From: Clostridia bacterium
GTDB taxonomy: Bacteria > Bacillota > Clostridia > Christensenellales > Aristaeellaceae
Direction: 5' to 3'
NCBI GenBank assembly: GCA_017552615.1
Contig: JAFZPI010000048.1
Span: 1 to 64,000 of the forward strand
Length of the DNA: 64,000 bases
Part shown: piece by piece, positions 57,767 through 64,000 of the stretch
Layout: each line of letters begins with the position of its first letter
How positions within the stretch are numbered: position 1 is the stretch's first letter
Made by a program: the position numbers and the translations under genes
Notes under the pieces: model-generated
Seen by the model: only the letters and a program-made list of their open reading frames with translations
Told to the model about the DNA's origin: nothing
Database searches by the model: none

Positions 57767-60700
57767 ATGGGCAAGAGAACAGACATCCGCAAAGTACTGA
57801 TCATCGGCTCCGGCCCGATCATTATCGGCCAGGCCTGCGAATTCGACTATTCCGGCACCCAGGCATGCAAGGCGCTGCGGCAGCTGGGATATGAGATCGT
57901 GCTGGTGAATTCCAACCCGGCCACGATCATGACGGACCCGGGCATTGCCGACGTGACCTACATCGAGCCCCTGAACGTCCAGCGGCTGGAGCAGATCATC
58001 GCCAAGGAGCGCCCCGACGCCATCCTGCCGAATCTCGGCGGCCAGAGCGGCCTGAACCTGTGCTCCGAGCTCCATGAGAACGGGATCCTCGACAAGTACG
58101 GCGTGAAGGTCATCGGCGTGCAGGTGGATGCCATCCAGCGCGGTGAGGACCGGATCGAGTTCAAGAAGACCATGAACAAGCTCGGCATCGAGATGGCCCG
58201 CAGTGAAGTGGCCTACTCGGTGGACGAAGCCCTGAAGATCGCCGATACCCTCGGCTACCCGGTCGTCCTTCGCCCCGCCTACACGATGGGCGGTGCCGGC
58301 GGCGGCCTGGTTTATAACACCGAAGAACTGAAAACCGTCTGTGCCCGCGGCCTGCAGGCCTCCCTCGTCGGCCAGGTGCTGGTCGAGGAGAGCGTCCTCG
58401 GCTGGGAAGAACTGGAGCTCGAGGTCGTCCGCGATGCCAAGGGTCAGATGATCACCGTCTGCTTTATCGAGAACATCGACCCGCTGGGCGTGCACACCGG
58501 CGACTCCTTCTGTTCCGCGCCGATGCTGACAATCCCGGAAGACGTGCAGAAGGAACTCCAGCGCCAGGCCTACCGCATCGTAGACGAGGTGCAGGTCATC
58601 GGCGGCACGAACGTGCAGTTTGCCCGGAACACCCAGACTGGCCGCATCATCGTCATCGAGATCAACCCGCGCACGTCGCGCTCCTCTGCCCTGGCGTCGA
58701 AGGCCACGGGCTTCCCGATCGCCCTGGTCTCTGCCATGCTGGCCTCCGGCCTGACCCTCGACGAGATCCCCTGCGGCAAATACGGAACCCTCGACAAGTA
58801 TGTCCCTGACGGCGATTATGTGGTCATCAAGTTTGCCCGTTGGGCCTTTGAGAAGTTCAAGGGGGTGGAGGACAAGCTCGGCACCCAAATGCGCGCTGTC
58901 GGCGAGGTCATGTCCATTGGCAAGACCTACAAGGAAGCCTTCCAGAAGGCCATCCGCTCGCTCGAACAGGGTCGCTACGGCCTCGGCTGGGCAAAGGACT
59001 TCCACGAGAAGAGCAAGGAAGAGCTCCTGAAGCTCCTCCGCTTCCCCACCAGCCAGAGGCAGTTCGTGATGTACGAAGCCCTTCGCAAAGGCGCGACTGT
59101 TGAAGAACTCTATAAACTGACGGCGATCAAGCCCTACTTCCTCGAACAGATGAAGGAATTAGTGGAAGAGGAAGAAGAACTTCTCAAGTATAAGGGGAAT
59201 ATACCCCCGATCGAAACCTTACGCCAGGCGAAGCTCGACGGTTTCTCCGACAAGTACCTGAGCCAGATCCTTGATGTCGCGGAAGATGATATCCGCGAAG
59301 TGCGCGAAAACGCCGGGATCACCGAAGCCTGGGAAGGCGTGCATGTCAGCGGTACTCCGGACAGCGCCTATTACTACTCGACCTATCATCCGGCCAAGGC
59401 CACCCCGCCGATGCCGGAGAAGCAGAAGATCATGATCCTCGGCGGCGGCCCGAACCGCATCGGCCAGGGCATCGAGTTTGACTACTGCTGCGTGCACGCA
59501 GCGAAAGCCCTGCGCAAGGCCGGCTTTGCCACGATCATCGTCAACTGCAACCCGGAGACCGTCTCTACGGATTATGACACTTCCGACAAGCTCTATTTCG
59601 AGCCCTTAACACTCGAAGACGTGCTGGCCATCTACCGCCACGAGCAACCGCTCGGTGTCATCGCCCAGTTTGGCGGCCAGACCCCGCTGAACCTGTCGGC
59701 TTCTTTGGAAAAGAACGGTGTCCGCATCCTCGGCACGCCGCCGTCCGTCATCGACATGGCGGAGGACCGCGACCTGTTCCGCGCCATGATGGACAAGCTT
59801 GGCATCCCGATGCCAGAGTCCGGCATGGCCGTGAACTATGAGGAAGCGAAGGCGATCGCCGACCGCATCGGCTACCCGGTCATGGTACGGCCCAGCTACG
59901 TTCTCGGCGGCCGCGGGATGGAAGTCGTTTACAACGACGAGAGCCTGAAGGGCTACATGGCGGCGGCCGTGGGCGTGACCCCCGACCGGCCGATCCTGAT
60001 CGACCGCTTCCTGCGCCATGCCATGGAGTGCGAGGCCGACGCCATCGCGGATGGCCACGACGCCTATGTTCCCGCGGTCATGGAGCACATCGAGCTCGCG
60101 GGCGTCCACTCCGGCGACTCCGCCTGCATTATCCCGAGCCAGAACATCCCGCCGAAGCAGCTGAAGACGATCAAGGAATACACGAAAAAGATCGCCCGCG
60201 AAATGCATGTCCGCGGCCTGATGAACATGCAGTACGCCATCGAGAACGGTGTTGTCTACGTCCTCGAGGCCAATCCGCGTGCCAGCCGCACTGTGCCGCT
60301 GGTCTCCAAGGTCTGCAACATCGCGATGGTGCCCCTGGCCACGGAAATCATCACCGACGAGTTCACGGGCAAGGAAAGCCCGCTGAAGGGCCTAAAAGAA
60401 CGGGTCATCCCTCATTACGGCGTGAAGGAAGCCGTCTTCCCCTTCAACATGTTCCCCGAAGTCGACCCGCTGCTCGGCCCCGAGATGCGCTCCACCGGCG
60501 AGGTGCTGGGCATCGCGGATACGGTCGGTGAGGCATACTTCAAGGCCGAGGAGGCTACCAAGACCGCCCTGCCGATGAGCGGCACCGTCCTGATCACGGT
60601 CAACGACAAGGACAAACCCGAGGTTGTGGAGGTCGCAAAGACCTTTGTGAAAGCAGGATTCAAGATCTTGTCGACATCGGGCACGGCAGCCCTGCTTATC

Positions 60701-60982
60701 AGCCATAATATCCCCGTCGAAGAAGTTTATAAGATCGACGAGGGCCGCCCGGACTGCTACGACATGATCACGAATGGCAAGGTTCAGCTTGTTGTCAACA
60801 CGCCCATCGGTGCCGGCCGCGGTCCGGACGACAGCTACATCCGCAAGGCCTGCATCAAGTCCCGCGTTCCCTATATCACGACCATCGCCGCCGCCCTTGC
60901 CAGCGCGAAGGGCATCCTCGCGGTCCAGCAGGGCCAGAGCGAAGTGCAGTCCCTGCAGGAGAGACACAGCCATATCAGGTGA
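57767..60982 (+). CDS. carB: Carbamoyl phosphate synthase, large subunit
   Basis: A 1071-residue CarB, which joins bicarbonate, ammonia and two ATP into carbamoyl phosphate for arginine and pyrimidine synthesis. Two homologous ATP-grasp halves are visible: KVLIIGSGPIIIGQACEFDY with NPATIMTDPG and EINPRTSRSSALASKATG in the first, and MILGGGPNRIGQGIEFDYCC with NCNPETVSTDYD and EANPRASRTVPLVSKV in the second. The C-terminal methylglyoxal-synthase-like regulatory domain (FKILSTSGTAALL) follows. The start at 57767 is set by homology and GAGGGTGAAG upstream. No carA neighbour is present, though argH is 11 kb away. Confidence 0.97.
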   Translation: MGKRTDIRKVLIIGSGPIIIGQACEFDYSGTQACKALRQLGYEIVLVNSNPATIMTDPGIADVTYIEPLNVQRLEQIIAKERPDAILPNLGGQSGLNLCSELHENGILDKYGVKVIGVQVDAIQRGEDRIEFKKTMNKLGIEMARSEVAYSVDEALKIADTLGYPVVLRPAYTMGGAGGGLVYNTEELKTVCARGLQASLVGQVLVEESVLGWEELELEVVRDAKGQMITVCFIENIDPLGVHTGDSFCSAPMLTIPEDVQKELQRQAYRIVDEVQVIGGTNVQFARNTQTGRIIVIEINPRTSRSSALASKATGFPIALVSAMLASGLTLDEIPCGKYGTLDKYVPDGDYVVIKFARWAFEKFKGVEDKLGTQMRAVGEVMSIGKTYKEAFQKAIRSLEQGRYGLGWAKDFHEKSKEELLKLLRFPTSQRQFVMYEALRKGATVEELYKLTAIKPYFLEQMKELVEEEEELLKYKGNIPPIETLRQAKLDGFSDKYLSQILDVAEDDIREVRENAGITEAWEGVHVSGTPDSAYYYSTYHPAKATPPMPEKQKIMILGGGPNRIGQGIEFDYCCVHAAKALRKAGFATIIVNCNPETVSTDYDTSDKLYFEPLTLEDVLAIYRHEQPLGVIAQFGGQTPLNLSASLEKNGVRILGTPPSVIDMAEDRDLFRAMMDKLGIPMPESGMAVNYEEAKAIADRIGYPVMVRPSYVLGGRGMEVVYNDESLKGYMAAAVGVTPDRPILIDRFLRHAMECEADAIADGHDAYVPAVMEHIELAGVHSGDSACIIPSQNIPPKQLKTIKEYTKKIAREMHVRGLMNMQYAIENGVVYVLEANPRASRTVPLVSKVCNIAMVPLATEIITDEFTGKESPLKGLKERVIPHYGVKEAVFPFNMFPEVDPLLGPEMRSTGEVLGIADTVGEAYFKAEEATKTALPMSGTVLITVNDKDKPEVVEVAKTFVKAGFKILSTSGTAALLISHNIPVEEVYKIDEGRPDCYDMITNGKVQLVVNTPIGAGRGPDDSYIRKACIKSRVPYITTIAAALASAKGILAVQQGQSEVQSLQERHSHIR

Positions 60983-60987
60983 GCATT

Positions 60988-61021
60988 CAGGCCACGTCCG
61001 TTTCCCTGCGGGCGTGGCCTG
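60988..61021 (+). terminator. Hairpin after carB
   Basis: Perfect stem CAGGCCACG / CGTGGCCTG (60988-60996 / 61013-61021). The T-run is poor, so some read-through into the next gene is likely. Confidence 0.55.
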
Positions 61022-61054
61022 TCCGTTCTCCGGAAAACGAAGGAGTTTAAAACC

Positions 61055-61393
61055 ATGCTGGAAGCCCGGATCTACGTTGGCCTGCACGACAAGGACAGCC
61101 ATGAGCAGCGTTTTGACACGGAGAAATACAAGTCGATCCTGAAAAATGTCTGTAAAAACTACCGGACCGCCTTCTCGATGCAGGTGATAGAAGGCGGATA
61201 TTTCCACGAGGACGGCACCTGGGTGGAGGAGAACACACTGCTGATCACCCTGATCGGCACACCGCGGAAAAAGGTATACGAGATCGCCCGGGATGTGTGC
61301 ACTTTCTTCAACCAGGAATCCGTCATGATTACCGCCACAAAGGTCCTCACCTTCAACGTACACGATCCCCTGCCCGTGGAAACGGCCGACTGA
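61055..61393 (+). CDS. Small DUF3574-like protein
   Basis: A 112-residue cytosolic protein. EARIYVGLHDKDSHEQRFDTEKY, YFHEDGTWVEENTLLITLIG and FNQESVMITATKVL follow the pattern of DUF3574-type proteins (strand, G..., GxW, then strand and FGQESVL). The fold is probably a small ferredoxin-like alpha/beta sandwich. Function unknown; the family match is from memory. GAAGGAG lies before the ATG. It follows carB after a hairpin and precedes a HAD gene by 25 bases. Confidence 0.6.
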   Translation: MLEARIYVGLHDKDSHEQRFDTEKYKSILKNVCKNYRTAFSMQVIEGGYFHEDGTWVEENTLLITLIGTPRKKVYEIARDVCTFFNQESVMITATKVLTFNVHDPLPVETAD

Positions 61394-61418
61394 TCGCAGA
61401 AATGCCTAAGGAATGCTT

Positions 61419-62093
61419 ATGAAGGTTAAAGCCGTCATCTTCGATTTGTTTGAGACTCTGATCACGGAGTGGGGACACGAAAAATACACCAAGAGTAAAA
61501 TCTGTGCAGACCTGGGGATCGAAAGAGCACAGTTCGATGTTTACTGGGAGGAGAAAGAACAAGACAGATATACGGGAGATTTAAGCTTTGAAGATTCTAT
61601 TCTGTATGTCTGTGAAAAATGCCCAAAACCGGTCGATCGTCTATCATTATCCAGGATCATTGATCACAGAATCAAGACCAAATCCGCATGCTTTGAATAT
61701 GTGCATCCACAGGTGTTTCAACTTCTGAGGATCCTGAGAGGAATGGGATTACGAACAGCCATCCTGAGCAATTGTTCCTCGGAAGAGGTCCAAGTCCTGA
61801 AAGAATCGGAAATATGCCAACTATTTGATGCGGTCGTCTTGTCCTATGAAGTCCATATGAGAAAGCCGGATGCCTGCATCTACGAAGAGACCGTCAAACG
61901 CCTGGGTGTCGATCCAAAGGATTGCCTCTTTGTGGGGGACGGAGGCAGCAATGAGCTCGCTGGCGCTCAAGAAGCCGGAATCAGGGCCATTCAGGCGAAA
62001 TGGTATACCAATCAACACCCGCAAAAACGAGATACGATCCATGGCTTCTCATCAGCGGAAGAACCGCTGGATATACTGAAGTATATTGAATAA
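61419..62093 (+). CDS. HAD-family phosphatase
   Basis: A 224-residue haloacid-dehalogenase-like hydrolase. Motif I is FDLFETLIT, where FDxFxT holds the nucleophile Asp9 and the acid Asp/Phe position is occupied by Phe (an FDLFET variant); motif II Ser is in TAILSNCSS; motif III Lys in RKPDACIYEE; motif IV in LFVGDGGSNE. The helical cap lies between motifs I and II. Because the second motif I Asp is replaced by Phe, it resembles the YjjG/2-haloacid dehalogenase side of the family. Substrate unknown. Start at 61419 is favoured by AAGGA spacing over an ATG two codons earlier. Confidence 0.85.
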   Translation: MKVKAVIFDLFETLITEWGHEKYTKSKICADLGIERAQFDVYWEEKEQDRYTGDLSFEDSILYVCEKCPKPVDRLSLSRIIDHRIKTKSACFEYVHPQVFQLLRILRGMGLRTAILSNCSSEEVQVLKESEICQLFDAVVLSYEVHMRKPDACIYEETVKRLGVDPKDCLFVGDGGSNELAGAQEAGIRAIQAKWYTNQHPQKRDTIHGFSSAEEPLDILKYIE

Positions 62094-62109
62094 ACTTAAG
62101 GACTTGAAA

Positions 62110-62181
62110 TCTCCCAAAGCAGTTGACGTTTCTCCCAATATAGCATATAATTTGGGAGAAAAATGGAAGGCTTGGGAGAAA
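62110..62181 (+). promoter_or_regulatory. Fic-gene promoter with four TCTCCCAA/TTGGGAGA boxes
   Basis: -35 TTGACG (62123-62128), 17-base spacer, -10 TATAAT (62146-62151). TCTCCCAA occurs at 62110-62117 and 62131-62138 and its exact complement TTGGGAGA at 62152-62159 and 62172-62179. Box starts are 21, 21 and 20 bp apart, two helical turns each. The two central boxes extend to a 10-bp perfect inverted repeat (TTTCTCCCAA / TTGGGAGAAA) around the spacer and -10. Confidence 0.8.
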
Positions 62182-62195
62182 GAAGTTGATTGTGA

Positions 62196-63266
62196 ATGAG
62201 AGAATTTGATTATTCAAAACTGGCCGACAGGACATGGGATAATGAGATCATCTCCTACATATCGAAGATCCACGAATATAAAGGCAAGCAGGAACTGTTC
62301 CTCCATCAGAAACCGGTGGAACTGGAGCGATTGACGGAAATTGCAAAGATACAGAGCACGGAAGCATCCAACCGCATCGAGGGAATCGTGACAACAGGAT
62401 CGCGGCTGAAACAGCTTATCGGAGACAAAACGACGCCTCGAAACAGGGACGAAGAAGAAATCCTGGGGTACCGCAATGCTTTGAACATGGTTCATGAGAA
62501 TTACAAAATGATTCCCGTCAGAAGCAACTATATCCTTCAGATGCACAGGGACTTGCTGAAATATACAAATCTTTCCTATGGCGGGCAGTTCAAGACAACA
62601 CCAAACGAAATCGATATGGTTCTGCCAAATGGTGAAAAGATCGTTCTTTTCAAACCATTAGAACCATTTGAGACACCTGACGCTGTTAATATGATTTGTG
62701 AGAAGTATCAGGAATCTTTGGGAAAGGAATCTATTGATGAACTCATTCTGATCCCGTGCTTCATCCTGGATTTCCTGTGCATTCATCCGTTTACCGATGG
62801 GAACGGCAGGATGAGCAGACTTCTGACGCTTCTGCTGCTATACAGAAGCGGATACCTTGTAGGCCAGTATGTCAGCATCGAAAAAGCAATCGCAGACACA
62901 AAAGAAGCATATTACGATGCGCTGCAGAAGGCAGATTACGGATGGCATGAGGATAAAAACGATCCAAAGCCGTTTATCAAATACATGCTTGGTATTATTC
63001 TTTCCTGCTATCGTGAATTCGAAGCCAGGATGACGATTGTAGAAAAAGCCGGGGCCAAGAGTACCTCTTATGACATTGTCAAAGCAAGTGTCAGCGAAAG
63101 ATTCGGTAAATTCTCCAAGCAGGAAGTACTGGCCGCCTGTCCGAGCCTGGGGAGCTCCTCTGTTGAATCCGCATTGAAGAAACTCGTTGAGAATGGCGTT
63201 CTGGTGCGGATCGGTTCCGGAAGAAAAACCCTGTATGCCAGGGCAGACGCTGTAAATGAACAATGA
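62196..63266 (+). CDS. Fic-domain protein with winged-helix C-terminus
   Basis: A 356-residue Fic protein. The active loop HPFTDGNGRMSR starts at His197, a complete Fic motif for AMP transfer. SNRIEG at residues 58-63 is the N-terminal inhibitory helix motif (S/T)xxxE(G/N), so activity is held in check in cis. The last 80 residues (FGKFSKQEVLAACPSLGSSSVESALKKLVENGVLVRIG in part) form a winged helix. This plan is common among bacterial Fic proteins that may modify a protein and bind DNA. The promoter carries four regularly spaced boxes, perhaps recognised by this winged helix. The Shine-Dalgarno sequence is weak. Confidence 0.9.
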   Translation: MREFDYSKLADRTWDNEIISYISKIHEYKGKQELFLHQKPVELERLTEIAKIQSTEASNRIEGIVTTGSRLKQLIGDKTTPRNRDEEEILGYRNALNMVHENYKMIPVRSNYILQMHRDLLKYTNLSYGGQFKTTPNEIDMVLPNGEKIVLFKPLEPFETPDAVNMICEKYQESLGKESIDELILIPCFILDFLCIHPFTDGNGRMSRLLTLLLLYRSGYLVGQYVSIEKAIADTKEAYYDALQKADYGWHEDKNDPKPFIKYMLGIILSCYREFEARMTIVEKAGAKSTSYDIVKASVSERFGKFSKQEVLAACPSLGSSSVESALKKLVENGVLVRIGSGRKTLYARADAVNEQ

Positions 63267-63385
63267 AAGGCAAAATCGGGAAAGGAAAGAGGACTGAAGC
63301 GTAGATATCAAGAATCGAGGATTGTCCGGTATCATTTTGTTTTTGCTTTACTGGCCAAGATAAATTGGAATAGATGGAGGCGTAT

Positions 63386-64000
63386 ATGAGCAATATCGAA
63401 AAGTACAAGAAGTATTTCACAAAGGAATACCTGATGGGACCCAACTCGTTCAGGCTGCTGGATGAATTGATCCGCAGAAGGCCTGAAAATGTTTGCTTTA
63501 ACCGGACGTTGGATCTGGGATGCGGTTATGCCCTGACATCGCTGTTTATCGCAAACGAAACGGATGCTGAGCGCGTATTCGCATTTGATCTTTGGGTCCC
63601 TGCGACAGAAAACTACCTGAGGATACAGGAAAATGGCCTGGAGAACAAGATTGTGCCCATTCACGGGGACGCCATGGATATGCCTTTCGCGCAGGGGTAT
63701 TTTGATGCCATTGTCAGTGTGGATGCATATCATTACTTTGGATGTAAAGAAGGCGTATTTTCTGATAAAATACTGCCATATGTCAAAAAAGGCGGTTCTG
63801 TGATGATCGCTGTTCCCGGATTGAAGGAACAGCCGCAAGGCGAGCTGAAACAGCTTTTTGAGACCTGGGCGGAAGGCGATGATTCGGAACTCTTCAAAAC
63901 TGCCGCCTGGTGGGAAAAACTGCTGAAGGACGAGTGCAAAGGCCGGTGCAGTATCGAAGTCAAGGAAGCGGATTGTTACGATATCGCGTGGCGGGAGTGG
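63386..64000 (+). CDS. SAM-dependent methyltransferase, 3' truncated by window end
   Basis: The frame runs from the ATG at 63386 (GGAGG upstream) to the window end without a stop, 205 codons. TLDLGCGYALTS near residue 50 is the AdoMet-binding glycine loop (motif I), AFDLW the motif II acid, GDAMDMPFAQGYFDAIVSVDAYHYF motif III-IV region. It is a class I Rossmann-fold methyltransferase of the UbiE/arsenite-type small-molecule group. Substrate unknown. The weak region before it (63267-63385) shows no clear terminator after the Fic gene. Confidence 0.85.
   Translation, partial: MSNIEKYKKYFTKEYLMGPNSFRLLDELIRRRPENVCFNRTLDLGCGYALTSLFIANETDAERVFAFDLWVPATENYLRIQENGLENKIVPIHGDAMDMPFAQGYFDAIVSVDAYHYFGCKEGVFSDKILPYVKKGGSVMIAVPGLKEQPQGELKQLFETWAEGDDSELFKTAAWWEKLLKDECKGRCSIEVKEADCYDIAWREW

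Overview
The window is a 64 kb piece of a Firmicutes (Clostridia) chromosome. Pointers to this are a T-box leader before valS, a Firmicutes-type L27 with a cleavable N-terminus next to its protease Prp, the dgt-dnaG-rpoD-trmK-nif3-zinc ribbon block, DUF3842, MsmX-type sugar-importer ATPases, and many 17-bp-spaced TTGACA/TATAAT-like promoters. Most housekeeping genes are GC-rich. A GH10 xylanase-like enzyme, a BspA-type repeat protein and many small acetyltransferases suggest a gut or rumen anaerobe; any placement below class level is a guess.

Layout. 1-7.3 kb: 3' end of an S1-domain protein, mscL, yceD-rpmF, T-box-small membrane protein-valS, a Phd/PIN toxin-antitoxin pair, yebC. 7.4-15.5 kb: a Tyr/Gln-rich membrane protein, a heterodimeric ABC exporter, and an AT-rich patch with a BspA-like secreted protein, a tiny Cys-rich protein and an XRE regulator. 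15.5-16.6 kb: rplU-prp-rpmA behind an L21-type leader. 16.7-21.7 kb: an accessory run on the minus strand (three GNAT acetyltransferases, a P-loop kinase-like protein, a GH10 enzyme, an HExxH protein, BrnT/BrnA). 21.8-30 kb: asnS, an alpha/beta hydrolase fused to a YunG-like domain, an iron-sulfur aldo/keto reductase, and a second heterodimeric ABC exporter. 30-36.5 kb: the minus-strand replication/sigma-factor operon. 36.6-41.7 kb: parA, parB and, tightly coupled behind parB, a lipid-linked sugar transferase, a split transketolase and a LicD protein. 41.8-50.4 kb: MBL hydrolase, ABC-F, trmL, argH, rmuC, an ICMT-beta-lactamase fusion and a DJ-1 protein. 50.4-52.9 kb: DUF3842, xpt and msmX on the minus strand. 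53-64 kb: macro-domain protein, ankyrin protein, vWA protein, secreted SH3 protein, a double-glycine-leader LysM mini-protein, carB, a small DUF protein, HAD phosphatase, Fic protein and the start of a methyltransferase.

Four related GC-rich palindromic repeats (108-138 bp) sit between plus-strand genes, one of them between parA and parB. No tRNA, rRNA, CRISPR array, transposase or phage gene was seen, and no intergenic gap exceeds 300 bp.

The most interesting signals are regulatory or architectural: four boxes spaced 20-21 bp around the Fic promoter; a hairpin that buries the ribosome-binding site of the vWA gene; a pair of NrdR-like boxes between dgt and parA; an apparently leaderless BrnT toxin mRNA under a 17-bp palindrome; a LysM mini-protein carrying a bacteriocin-type leader; and three unusual domain fusions.
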